This document shows positions 1 through 6,009 of a stretch of 6,744 nt of DNA, in pieces. Under the pieces are notes generated by a model. It saw only the letters and a list, made by a program, of their open reading frames with translations, was not told the origin of the DNA and did no database searches. Each line of letters begins with the position of its first letter. Position 1 is the stretch's first letter. The position numbers and the translations under genes were made by a program. This stretch comes from an uncultured Eubacteriales bacterium (GTDB taxonomy: Bacteria > Bacillota > Clostridia > Lachnospirales > Lachnospiraceae), in contig ONWL01000089.1 of assembly GCA_900321525.1 (NCBI GenBank), positions 1 through 6,744 on the forward strand, given 5' to 3'.

Positions 1-457
1 ATGTACTGCCGCGCTTGTGCATCCCCAGTGCCAGAGGACCGTCCTTCACCTCGTCTCCAAAGGAAAATTCCATCTTGTTCCGGTAACCGAACTGTCTGGG
101 ACTGCCTGTGATGCCCTCGAAGCGGTATTCTCCCTGCACCGCTTGGTCTAATAGCTTGTGCACCTGATTTTCCTTGATTTTCAGCTGCTCTTCATAAGGC
201 AGAGACTGGTAGTTACAGCCACCGCAGCTGCCAAAATGGGGACATACTCCTTCTGTCTGCTCCAAAGGAGAAGATTCTGTCACAGAAAGTAATCTGCCTT
301 CTACCTTTCCTGCCTTCTTTTTCTGCACGCAAAAAGAGACCTTCTGCCCAGGAATGGTATTTTTCACGATCACACTGCCCTCTTCTGTTGCCACGATTCC
401 CTTGTTTGGAAACTCCACTGCTGTTACAATGCCTTCTAAAATCTGTCCTTTTTTCAT
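1..457 (-). CDS. rlmD: 23S rRNA (uracil-5-)-methyltransferase, RlmD/RumA family, 5' part only
   Basis: This is the N-terminal 152 residues of a TrmA/RumA-type enzyme that methylates a uridine of 23S rRNA (U1939 in E. coli) with S-adenosylmethionine; the gene continues past the left edge. Residues 1-60 look like the small TRAM RNA-binding domain, with the motif KGIVATEEG and then NTIPGQKVSF. Residues 72-81 read CPHFGSCGGC, giving the first three cysteine ligands (C72, C78, C81) of the [4Fe-4S] cluster typical of this family. The fourth cysteine and the catalytic methyltransferase domain lie outside the window. The start is the ATG at 455-457, preceded by a purine-rich stretch with AGGGAG at 471-476, a rather long spacing of 13. 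A strong terminator sits only 36 bases upstream and no promoter is evident between them, so expression may depend on read-through. Bacillus-type RlmCD enzymes have the same architecture, so the exact target uridine cannot be fixed. Confidence 0.9.
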   Translation of the reverse strand, partial: MKKGQILEGIVTAVEFPNKGIVATEEGSVIVKNTIPGQKVSFCVQKKKAGKVEGRLLSVTESSPLEQTEGVCPHFGSCGGCNYQSLPYEEQLKIKENQVHKLLDQAVQGEYRFEGITGSPRQFGYRNKMEFSFGDEVKDGPLALGMHKRGST

Positions 458-493
458 AGTTCTCTACTTTCTCCCTGTTTCAACCCACTGTCC

Positions 494-524
494 AAAAAAG
501 GCCGCTGCCATTCCGGCAGCAGCC
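494..524 (-). terminator. intrinsic terminator after the 93-residue membrane protein gene
   Basis: On the minus strand, arms at 515-524 and 500-509 form a 10-bp GC-rich stem (GGCTGCTGCC with GGCAGCGGCC, one G-U pair) around a five-base loop, followed by six T residues (494-499). This is a standard rho-independent terminator. It lies 64 bases past the stop of the 93-residue gene and ends 36 bases before the rlmD start, so it could also act as an attenuator for rlmD. Confidence 0.85.
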
Positions 525-588
525 CTCTGCATGCTTTATGTGTTCCTGTACGATCTGTTTCACCTACGGACAACAGATGGTTCCTGAC

Positions 589-870
589 TTACTCCTCTAC
601 GAAATCATCGGAGTCGTCTACCACAAACTTCTCATCCTCGTCTTCGTAAAACTCGCCGTCAAACTCATCTTCCAACTCATCGTCAAAGTCTGCCAGCTCA
701 TCTCTGGTCACGAAACGATAGATGGCATAGCCCACTGCTGCAACGACTGCCAGCACCAGAAGTCCGATCAGGATTCCTTTGATCACATTCTTTTTCTTCT
801 CATCCTTCTGCACTGCCTTGATCATGTCAATGACCACTTTTGGTTCTACATAGCTTGTTAACTTATCCAT
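589..870 (-). CDS. small single-pass membrane protein with acidic C-terminal tail, function unknown
   Basis: I do not recognise a named family. The 93-residue product has a short N-terminal helical region (1-29), a lysine cluster at 25-27, one clear membrane segment at about 30-51 (isoleucine, leucine, valine and alanine rich), then a strongly acidic tail (residues 57-93, mostly Asp, Glu and Phe). The positive cluster before the membrane segment suggests the N-terminus is inside and the acidic tail outside, which is inference. The ATG at 868-870 is supported by an AGGA site at 880-883 with 9-base spacing. An extended -10 promoter lies about 130 bases upstream and a terminator follows, so it may be its own transcription unit, although read-through from pcrA is possible because no terminator is visible between them. 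Codon pattern and ribosome site argue that it is real rather than a shadow. Confidence 0.75.
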   Translation of the reverse strand: MDKLTSYVEPKVVIDMIKAVQKDEKKKNVIKGILIGLLVLAVVAAVGYAIYRFVTRDELADFDDELEDEFDGEFYEDEDEKFVVDDSDDFVEE

Positions 871-1004
871 TTTTCAACATCCTTTCTGCTCTTTATCCGA
901 ATTCTTCTTTTTGGCATATTTGTAACTGCTTTGCAAAATCCTTCCGGAATCATGGCTTTTGCATGATGACACATATTTTTCTTTTCACAAAAACCGTTAC
1001 TGTT

Positions 1005-1013
1005 ATTATACCA
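1005..1013 (-). promoter_or_regulatory. extended -10 promoter for the 93-residue gene
   Basis: The minus strand reads TGGTATAAT, a perfect extended -10 (TGn plus TATAAT). No good -35 hexamer is seen 17 or 18 bases upstream, as is usual for extended -10 promoters. Initiation near 998 would give a leader of about 128 bases. That leader contains a 7-bp inverted repeat (TGCAAAA at 957-963 with TTTTGCA at 932-938 on the minus strand) enclosing the palindrome TTCCGGAA (942-949). Confidence 0.6.
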
Positions 1014-1084
1014 TTCTTTTGCGTATAATACTATCCCCAAAATATAAATTTTTCTGGTATCGATTGAAATCCGGCGTTTCACGA

Positions 1085-3604
1085 TCAGGAATCCATCTTT
1101 TTCAGTTTTGCAAAACTGGCAAACATCCGCTTGGTGCCCGCGGAGTCAAATTCTACCGTCACTTCGTAATCTTTCTTGCCCTCTGTGATTTCTGTCACCA
1201 CACCGGTGCCAAACTTGATATGCCGCACCCTGTCGCCCTCTGCATAATCAAGGGTTCCAGCCGTCCCCCTTGCAGAAGCCGTGCCAAATCCTTTCTGTAC
1301 CCCCGGCAGTTCGTAAACAGACTTTCCCTTCTGGATGGAAGCCGTCTGCCCGCCGGAAGAGGGGACTGCCTTTGGCAATTCAAAGGCATCCTCTGCCAGC
1401 TGCTTCCCCCGTTGATAGCTTTCATAGCCATGACCGGATGACTGCCCTCCATATGTATGACTTCCATAGGAAGCATATCCGTCTACCGTTCTCTTTACAC
1501 CGGCTCCATAAGAGGCATAACTGTCTGTCTTTTGCCCGATTCCATAAGAACCGTAAGAGTCTGTTTTCCGGGCACTGCCATAACCGCTGCCTGCACTACC
1601 GGAAAACCGGTCATACGATCCGGCACCGCTGCCATAGGAACTGGTTCTGCTGCCGCTGTAGGAGAAGATTCCCGTATCTTCTCTGTCTAACAATTCTTCC
1701 GGAATCTCCTCGATGAACCGGGAGATCTTGTTGTACTGGGTTTCCCCTCTGACGGTACGCATCTTGGCAGCTGTCAGCACCAGTTCATCCATGGCACGGG
1801 TGATGCCCACATAGCACAGCCGCCGCTCCTCTTCCATGTCATCCAACTGTCCGCTGCTGATGGACATATAACTGGGGAACAATCCGTCTTCCATGCCCAC
1901 CAAATATACTTTCGAAAACTCTAGTCCCTTTGCCCCGTGTAGGGTCATGAGCACCACATAATTCATATCCGTTTCCAGACTGTCTATGTCTGCCACCAGT
2001 GCCACTTCCTCTAAGAAGTTGCTAAGAGAAGATTCCTCTGCGCTTTCCCCATAATCGGTGGCCTTGTTGATCAATTCCTCTATATTTTCCTGCTTTTGTT
2101 TCGCCTTTTCCTCTTCTAATGTGGCCAGTTCCTCCAGATAGCCGGTGGTTTCTAACACAGTCTCGATCAGCTCTGCCACATCCTGGTACTCTGCCTTTGC
2201 TCGGAACAGATAGATCTGGTTGAGAAAACTTTCCAGCTTCTTCTGGGTGCCCCCGTTGATCCCTGCAATGTCTTTGCACTGCTCAATGGCTTTTAAGAAA
2301 CTGCACCCCTGACTGTCTGCATAGCTTTGGAGACGGTCTACTGTGGTCTGACCGATGCCCCGCTTTGGCACATTGATGATTCGGCGCACTGCCAGATCAT
2401 CCAGTCCATTGTCCACTGTCTTCAAATACGCCAGCACATCCTTGATTTCCTGTCTCTGGTAGAAATTGATGCCGCCGATGATCTTATAAGGCACACCCAA
2501 AGCAATGCATTTTTCTTCAAAAGCACGGGACTGGGCATTGGTACGGTACAGAATGGCACAGTCATTGTACGTCCTGCCGCCCATGGTTTCCTTTTGAATG
2601 TCCCGGAGCACCGCTTCTGCTTCCTCGTAACCGTTCTGGAACAGCCGGAATTTCACCTTGGCACCCTCTCCCCGGTCACTCCACAGATGCTTGGCCTTTC
2701 TGCCGGTGTTGTTGCGGATCACATGGTTGGCACATTCCAGAATGCTGTTGGTGGAACGATAATTCTGCTCTAACTTGATCACATGGGCGGACTTAAAGTG
2801 CTCCTCAAAACTGAGAATGTTGGTGATATCCGCCCCACGGAACCGGTAAATGGACTGGTCATCATCTCCCACCACGCACAGGTTGCCATTGCTGCCTGCC
2901 AGCTTCATAATGAACTGGAACTGGACATGGTTGGTATCCTGATACTCATCCACCATAATGTACCGGAACCGATTCTGATAATAGGACAGCACTTCTTCAC
3001 TTGTCTCAAACAGTTCCACCGTCTTCATCAGCAGATCGTCAAAATCCAGTGCATTGTTTTCCCGCAGCATCTGCTGGTAGCACTGATACACTTCTGCCAG
3101 TTTCTTTTTCCGGAAATCCAATGCTCCTTTTAACACCTCTTCCGGCGTGATCATCTCATTCTTACAGGAAGACACAAACGAAATCATCTGCTTCTCCGGA
3201 AACTGCTTGGGATCTAAATCTAGCTTTTTCAACACCTGTTTCATAATAGACTTCTGGTCGTCTGTATCATAAATGGTAAAATTGGTATCATAGCCAATTT
3301 CCTGAATGTGACGGCGCAAAATCCGCACACAAGTGGAATGGAATGTGGCCACCCAGATCTGCTCTGCCCCGAATCCCACCAGCCGGTCTACTCGCTCCCG
3401 CATCTCCTCTGCCGCCTTATTGGTAAAGGTAATGGCAAGGATGTTCCAGGGATTGACCCCTTTTTCCTCGATCAGATAGGCAATCCGGTGAGTCAGCACA
3501 CGGGTTTTGCCGGAACCGGCACCTGCCAGTACCAAAAGAGGACCTTCTGTGTGAAAAACTGCCTCCTTCTGTTCCGGATTCAATGTATCATATATGGTAT
3601 CCAT
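1085..3604 (-). CDS. pcrA: ATP-dependent DNA helicase PcrA (UvrD/Rep superfamily 1A)
   Basis: PcrA is a 3'-5' DNA helicase acting in nucleotide excision repair, removal of stalled RNA polymerase and limiting of recombination. All superfamily 1 motifs are intact in the 839 residues: Q motif near 8-13 (LNPEQK), Walker A AGAGSGKT at 27-34, motif Ia TFTNKAA at 59-65, Walker B VDEYQD at 218-223, motif III GDDDQSIYRFRGA at 246-258, motif IV EQNYRS at 279-284, motif V LHGAKGLEF at 555-563 and motif VI RLCYVGITRA at 595-604. The C-terminal Tudor-like domain, which in PcrA binds RNA polymerase, spans about 788-836 (GDRVRHIKFGTGVV). It is about 100 residues longer than typical PcrA (roughly 725-740), the extra length being a Gly/Ser/Tyr-rich linker. 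The ATG at 3602-3604 has a strong AAGGAG at 3618-3623, with a long 13-base spacing. No promoter is evident just upstream, where the 38-bp repeat array lies. Confidence 0.97.
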   Translation of the reverse strand: MDTIYDTLNPEQKEAVFHTEGPLLVLAGAGSGKTRVLTHRIAYLIEEKGVNPWNILAITFTNKAAEEMRERVDRLVGFGAEQIWVATFHSTCVRILRRHIQEIGYDTNFTIYDTDDQKSIMKQVLKKLDLDPKQFPEKQMISFVSSCKNEMITPEEVLKGALDFRKKKLAEVYQCYQQMLRENNALDFDDLLMKTVELFETSEEVLSYYQNRFRYIMVDEYQDTNHVQFQFIMKLAGSNGNLCVVGDDDQSIYRFRGADITNILSFEEHFKSAHVIKLEQNYRSTNSILECANHVIRNNTGRKAKHLWSDRGEGAKVKFRLFQNGYEEAEAVLRDIQKETMGGRTYNDCAILYRTNAQSRAFEEKCIALGVPYKIIGGINFYQRQEIKDVLAYLKTVDNGLDDLAVRRIINVPKRGIGQTTVDRLQSYADSQGCSFLKAIEQCKDIAGINGGTQKKLESFLNQIYLFRAKAEYQDVAELIETVLETTGYLEELATLEEEKAKQKQENIEELINKATDYGESAEESSLSNFLEEVALVADIDSLETDMNYVVLMTLHGAKGLEFSKVYLVGMEDGLFPSYMSISSGQLDDMEEERRLCYVGITRAMDELVLTAAKMRTVRGETQYNKISRFIEEIPEELLDREDTGIFSYSGSRTSSYGSGAGSYDRFSGSAGSGYGSARKTDSYGSYGIGQKTDSYASYGAGVKRTVDGYASYGSHTYGGQSSGHGYESYQRGKQLAEDAFELPKAVPSSGGQTASIQKGKSVYELPGVQKGFGTASARGTAGTLDYAEGDRVRHIKFGTGVVTEITEGKKDYEVTVEFDSAGTKRMFASFAKLKKMDS
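1415..1663 (-). repeat. low-complexity, repeat-containing linker in PcrA
   Basis: This codes for PcrA residues about 648-730, which are dominated by Gly, Ser and Tyr in SYG-like steps. Within it, residues 680-720 form three imperfect repeats of about 12-15 residues beginning KTDSYGSYG, KTDSYASYG and RTVDGYASYG (bases 1445-1567). The segment separates the helicase core from the C-terminal Tudor-like domain and is expected to be disordered. Confidence 0.7.
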
Positions 3605-3626
3605 CTGTTTCTATTCTCTCCTTCTT

Positions 3627-3778
3627 TTCTGCATTTCACTTGTGCGCATCACATACGGCTTCTGTTCTGTATTTCCCTTACACACAGCACATACGTCTTC
3701 TGTTCTGTATTTCCCTTACATACATCACTTACGGCTCCTGTTCTGTATTTCACCTACGTGCATCACATACGCCTTCTA
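3627..3778. repeat. tandem array: four diverged copies of a 38-bp unit
   Basis: Four head-to-tail units occupy 3627-3664, 3665-3702, 3703-3740 and 3741-3778. On the plus strand each begins TTCTGYATTTC and carries CAYACGNCTYCTG-like sequence near its end (for example CACATACG). Units differ mainly at positions 12, 14, 16-20 and 32 of the repeat. The array fills nearly the whole gap between the PspA-like gene and pcrA, and the fourth unit contains the last four sense codons and the stop of the PspA-like gene. All plus-strand frames are open through it because the unit lacks plus-strand stops; I consider those reading frames spurious. No cas genes or unique spacers are present, so this is not CRISPR. 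Confidence 0.9.
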
Positions 3779-4182
3779 TGATTTTCCAACTCTATCATCT
3801 CTGCTGTCAGTCTGTCATGCTGCATGCGCATTTCTGTCATATAGGACGCTGCCGCAGCATAGGCTCCTTCCAGCGCCTCTTTCTGATCTGCCAGTGCAAC
3901 CTTTTTGGTCAGAAATTTTCTGGCATCTTCCTCATTGCCTGCCTCCAATGCCTTCTCTGCATACCGCTGCATGTTCTCTATTTCCTGTTCACAGGCATCT
4001 AATTCCCGCTTCCGCTGATTCTCTTCTGCCATGGCTGCTGCGGTATCTGCTTTCACTTTTGCCAGTTCTTGTTTCAATTCCTGCAAATATACATCCAATT
4101 CCTGCTGTGGATCTGCCTCCCTGCCCAAACTAGTACGAAAGCCGGTAGACATGAGATCCATCCACTCCTGAAAAATCCCCAT
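3763..4182 (-). CDS. PspA/IM30-like membrane-stress protein, short C-terminally truncated form
   Basis: The 139-residue product starts MGIFQEWMDL, the amphipathic N-terminal helix typical of PspA/IM30/Vipp1 (bacterial ESCRT-III relatives). A long charged helical coiled coil follows (about 26-133), with family-like stretches MAEENQRKREL (51-61) and AEKALEAGNEEDARKFL (75-91). PspA-type proteins bind and stabilise stressed inner membrane. Family members are usually about 220 residues, so roughly the last third (the later helices needed for the complete fold) is missing. The final residues RRRM and the TGA stop are encoded inside the fourth 38-bp repeat unit. I chose the ATG at 4180-4182 rather than the upstream in-frame start at 4278, because it begins the conserved MGIF motif and has a GGGGG site 6 bases upstream, while the extension overlaps the promoter. 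It is divergent from the DUF1836 regulator and probably cotranscribed with pcrA. Confidence 0.8.
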   Translation of the reverse strand: MGIFQEWMDLMSTGFRTSLGREADPQQELDVYLQELKQELAKVKADTAAAMAEENQRKRELDACEQEIENMQRYAEKALEAGNEEDARKFLTKKVALADQKEALEGAYAAAASYMTEMRMQHDRLTAEMIELENHRRRM

Positions 4183-4249
4183 TCTCATCCCCCATTTGCC
4201 GGTTTTTACACACTCTCTGTTTCCATATGCTTTGGCAACACATATGCAC

Positions 4250-4278
4250 ATTATAGTATATTTCACAAAATTTGTCAT
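4250..4278 (-). promoter_or_regulatory. sigma-A type promoter for the PspA-like gene (and probably pcrA)
   Basis: On the minus strand, ATGACA (-35, 4273-4278) and TATAAT (-10, 4250-4255) are separated by 17 bases. This matches the housekeeping consensus in 11 of 12 positions. Initiation near 4243 gives a leader of about 60 bases before the ATG at 4182. Confidence 0.75.
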
Positions 4279-4340
4279 TAGATTTATTGTGCCATCTTCT
4301 CACACCTATGCTCGAAAGGCTGCCATAGGGAGTTTCTTTT

Positions 4341-4361
4341 ATATGGTTTTCAAAACCATAT
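4341..4361. promoter_or_regulatory. perfect palindrome between divergent promoters, candidate operator
   Basis: ATATGGTTTT (4341-4350), a single central C, then AAAACCATAT (4352-4361): 10-bp perfect arms. It lies between the leftward -35 (4273-4278) and the rightward -35 (4387-4392), where a dimeric regulator could control both units. No T run follows on either strand, so it is unlikely to be a terminator. The binding protein is not known; the adjacent DUF1836 regulator is the obvious candidate. Confidence 0.6.
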
Positions 4362-4370
4362 GACAAGGCA

Positions 4371-4436
4371 AACACTTGATTTTCCATTGCAATCTTCCAA
4401 ATCCTATTGTATAATCATATCAGGTAACACTTGATT
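4371..4436. repeat. 11-bp direct repeat flanking the rightward promoter
   Basis: AACACTTGATT occurs exactly at 4371-4381 and 4426-4436, 55 bases apart (about five helical turns). The copies bracket the promoter at 4387-4415. The second copy lies inside GTAACACTTGATTAC, which has GTAA/TTAC ends. Possible regulator-binding sites. Confidence 0.45.
4387..4415 (+). promoter_or_regulatory. promoter for the DUF1836 regulator gene
   Basis: TTGCAA (4387-4392), a 17-base spacer and a perfect TATAAT (4410-4415). The leader would be about 115 bases. A second candidate, TTGACT (4493-4498) with TATGAT (4517-4522) and an 18-base spacer, lies closer, but it would start transcription within the Shine-Dalgarno site, so I rank it lower. 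Confidence 0.65.
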
Positions 4437-4536
4437 ACAACTTATATCAAATGTTTGCAGTCAGAAAAATACGGAAGGGTTACAGATTTTGATTGACTCT
4501 GTCATTGTGAAAAAGTTATGATACGAAAGGATAGCT

Positions 4537-5142
4537 ATGAATCACGACGAACTTTTTGAAAATCTATTGGGTTATCTGGATTCACTGGATTATGTCCGTG
4601 CTAGGGAAATTCCAAACATCGACTTATACATGGATCAAGTCACCACTTTTATGAATGAACATCTAGACAAATGCAAGCGGCATGAGGAGGACAAGATCCT
4701 CACCAAGACTATGATCAACAACTACTCCAAGAATAATCTGCTGCCGCCCCCGGTGAAAAAGAAATATGCAAAAGAGCATATGTTTGTTTTGATCTTTATT
4801 TATTATTTCAAAAGCTTTCTTTCCATCAGCGACATTTGCACCATTTTGAAGCCTCTGACCGACCGCTTCTTTGGAGCAGAAGACTGCAATTTTCAATCAA
4901 TCTACGAAGAAGTGTATTCCTATGAAAAAGAATTGAAACAAGAGTTTTCTGACGATCTGAAGACACTGTACGAACGTGCCAAGACTTCTTTTGTAGATGC
5001 ACCGGAAGATTCCAAAGACTACTTACAATTGTTTACTATGATCTGTATGTTGGGCTTTGATGTGTATCTGAAGAAGCAGATGATTGAACGGATCACCGAT
5101 TATATTCAGGAAAATGTCAGTGATCCGGAGCAAAGGAAATAA
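4537..5142 (+). CDS. DUF1836 domain-containing transcriptional regulator (YkrK-like)
   Basis: The 201-residue protein matches the DUF1836 pattern: IPNIDLYMDQVTTFMNEHL (25-43), then a helix-turn-helix-like stretch with ILTKTMINNYSKNNLLPPP (54-72), then a hydrophobic helix around 81-105 (FVLIFIYYFKSFLSI). The C-terminal half (about 120-195) is helical and less conserved. The family is generally treated as MerR-like or winged-helix DNA-binding proteins; the best known member, YkrK of Bacillus subtilis, is a repressor of the membrane-stress protease gene htpX. The ATG at 4537 has AAAGGA at 4526-4531 with 5-base spacing. It diverges from the PspA-like gene, with a palindrome between them, so it may regulate that gene and itself; this is inference. 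A strong hairpin terminator follows about 45 bases after the stop. Confidence 0.85.
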   Translation: MNHDELFENLLGYLDSLDYVRAREIPNIDLYMDQVTTFMNEHLDKCKRHEEDKILTKTMINNYSKNNLLPPPVKKKYAKEHMFVLIFIYYFKSFLSISDICTILKPLTDRFFGAEDCNFQSIYEEVYSYEKELKQEFSDDLKTLYERAKTSFVDAPEDSKDYLQLFTMICMLGFDVYLKKQMIERITDYIQENVSDPEQRK

Positions 5143-5185
5143 CCGTTCCCAACATTCTATATTCAAAAACATTCCACAATATCCA

Positions 5186-5248
5186 AAAACCGCCTGAAAC
5201 GAAAAGTCACTTTACACCTTTGTGCCAATTTTCGTTTCAGGCGGTTTT
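5186..5248. terminator. long two-way terminator hairpin between convergent genes
   Basis: Perfect 20-bp inverted repeat: left arm 5186-5205 (begins AAAACCGCCTG), right arm 5229-5248 (ends CAGGCGGTTTT), loop of 23 bases. Each strand ends the stem with a T run (four T on plus, five T on minus). It sits between the convergent DUF1836 gene (stop 5142) and yerC-like gene (stop 5356) and should terminate both. The stem is longer than that of a usual intrinsic terminator. Confidence 0.8.
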
Positions 5249-5279
5249 GATGTAATGTGAATTGCCCATTACATCAAAA
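5245..5279. repeat. second perfect inverted repeat sharing four bases with the terminator
   Basis: TTTTGATGTAATG (5245-5257) and CATTACATCAAAA (5267-5279) form 13-bp perfect arms around a 9-base loop. The first four T residues are the last four of the neighbouring 20-bp stem, so the two hairpins cannot both be fully formed. In the leftward transcript it would be the first structure after the yerC-like stop. AT-rich; function unknown. Confidence 0.7.
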
Positions 5280-5355
5280 TTGTTGCAAAACTTGTTTCCG
5301 ACTCTTATCATACTATAGACCGTGTTTACATTGCAACGTTTGTCTTTGGCTCCCA

Positions 5356-5682
5356 TCATGCTTCCGGCTGTTGCTCTGCATCCTTTGTCTCGGCAAATGC
5401 CTGCATTCTCTCAAAAGTCATATCATATGCATCATTGCCATAATTCAAACTGCGGTTCACTCTACTGACAGTAGCAGTGGATGCACCAGTCTTTTCCGCA
5501 ATCTCCATATAAGTCTTTCCCTGGCGCAGCATATATGCTACCTCATACCGCTGGGCAAAAGTCAGCAGCTCATTGACCGTACAAATATCCTCAAAAAAAG
5601 CATAACATTCTTCCTGAGACTGTAATGTCAAAATTGCCTCAAACAAGCGATCTACTGCATTTGTTTTCAATTTCTTATTCAT
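5356..5682 (-). CDS. yerC: YerC/YecD family TrpR-related DNA-binding protein
   Basis: The 108-residue protein matches the YerC family of small TrpR-like regulators found across Firmicutes: a helical N-terminal region (VDRLFEAILTLQSQEECYAFFEDIC, about 10-34, given here only as landmarks V10 to C34), NELLTFAQRYEVAYMLRQGKTY (37-58), and a Trp-repressor helix-turn-helix at about 57-79 with EIAEKTGASTATVSRV. In other species YerC is adjacent to pcrA, but no regulon can be read here. I chose the internal ATG at 5680-5682: it starts at the family's usual point (MNKKLK) and has GAGGG at 5690-5694 with a 7-base spacing, whereas the in-frame start at 5733 adds 17 residues without a ribosome site. The acidic/Gln tail (98-108) is variable. 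Convergent with the DUF1836 gene. Confidence 0.92.
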   Translation of the reverse strand: MNKKLKTNAVDRLFEAILTLQSQEECYAFFEDICTVNELLTFAQRYEVAYMLRQGKTYMEIAEKTGASTATVSRVNRSLNYGNDAYDMTFERMQAFAETKDAEQQPEA

Positions 5683-5980
5683 CTTCCTACCCTCTCTGTT
5701 TGTTACGTCTGCAAAACCAGCTTTTTGTGTCATTTATTTTCAATCCATCACTGCTTCATGCCACAGTAACAGGCAAAAAATATTTCCCACCGTTTTTCGA
5801 TGAAGATCCGTTTTGACTTTGCACACCGCACTGTTCTTGTATAAAATTTTAACACATTAAAGTCAGAAAGTCCAGCGTAAAAACAGACTTTCAGGCAAAT
5901 GGTTGATACAACGCCTTCTTGTTTTGCCAGAAGCTGCATCCTCGTAGGTACCCCTTTTTGGGCGAAAGAATTTTTCTGGT
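5683..5980. other. intergenic region between yerC-like gene and tRNA operon
   Basis: No convincing gene is seen here. Besides the candidate promoter at 5838-5866 it holds a 7-bp inverted repeat (GAAAGTC at 5866-5872, GACTTTC at 5886-5892) that touches the -35 element. A possible 150-base leader to the yerC-like gene matches no riboswitch class I know. The minus-strand frame 5748-6020 crosses the tRNA terminator and lacks a ribosome site. Confidence 0.5.
5838..5866 (-). promoter_or_regulatory. candidate promoter for the yerC-like gene
   Basis: On the minus strand, CTGACT (5861-5866), a 17-base spacer and TATACA (5838-5843). Each hexamer matches four of six consensus bases and the spacer is AT-rich. 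The 7-bp inverted repeat just upstream could be a regulatory site. Initiation near 5831 would give a leader of about 149 bases. Confidence 0.45.
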
Positions 5981-6009
5981 AAAAAAAAGACAACCCAAAC
6001 AGGTTGTCT
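5981..6009 (-). terminator. intrinsic terminator of the tRNA operon
   Basis: On the minus strand, AGACAACC (6002-6009) pairs with GGTTGTCT (5988-5995) across a 6-base loop, and the T run extends to 5981 (eight T). It begins 15 bases past the tRNA-Arg 3' end. Confidence 0.9.

Noticed and set aside
858..1082. 74-residue GTG-start frame just after the pcrA stop
   Set aside because: It spans the extended -10 promoter and the ribosome site of the next gene, overlaps that gene's start, lacks a clear ribosome site of its own, and has no recognisable domain.
959..1716. Plus-strand frames 959-1441, 1270-1716 and 1457-1690
   Set aside because: They are antisense to the 3' end of pcrA, with Cys/His/Arg-rich shadow composition and no ribosome sites.
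3627..3778. CRISPR array
   Set aside because: The units are contiguous with no unique spacers, diverge from each other, and no cas genes are near.
3308..4133. Three long plus-strand reading frames (3308-3781, 3583-4002, 3594-4133) with repeated HIRLLFCISLT-like peptides
   Set aside because: They run antisense to pcrA and the PspA-like gene and through the 38-bp array, whose unit has no plus-strand stop in any frame. The repeated peptides are a by-product of the DNA repeat, and no ribosome site supports them.
4183..4278. N-terminal extension of the PspA-like protein by 32 residues
   Set aside because: The extension overlaps the promoter and leader; the family start MGIF with its own ribosome site is at 4182.
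5683..5733. 17-residue upstream extension of the yerC-like protein
   Set aside because: No ribosome site precedes that ATG, and the family normally begins at the internal MNKKLK start.
5866..5975. Possible riboswitch or small RNA upstream of the yerC-like gene
   Set aside because: I compared it by eye with the c-di-GMP, ZTP and T-box patterns I know, and no conserved core was found; only a 7-bp inverted repeat can be supported.
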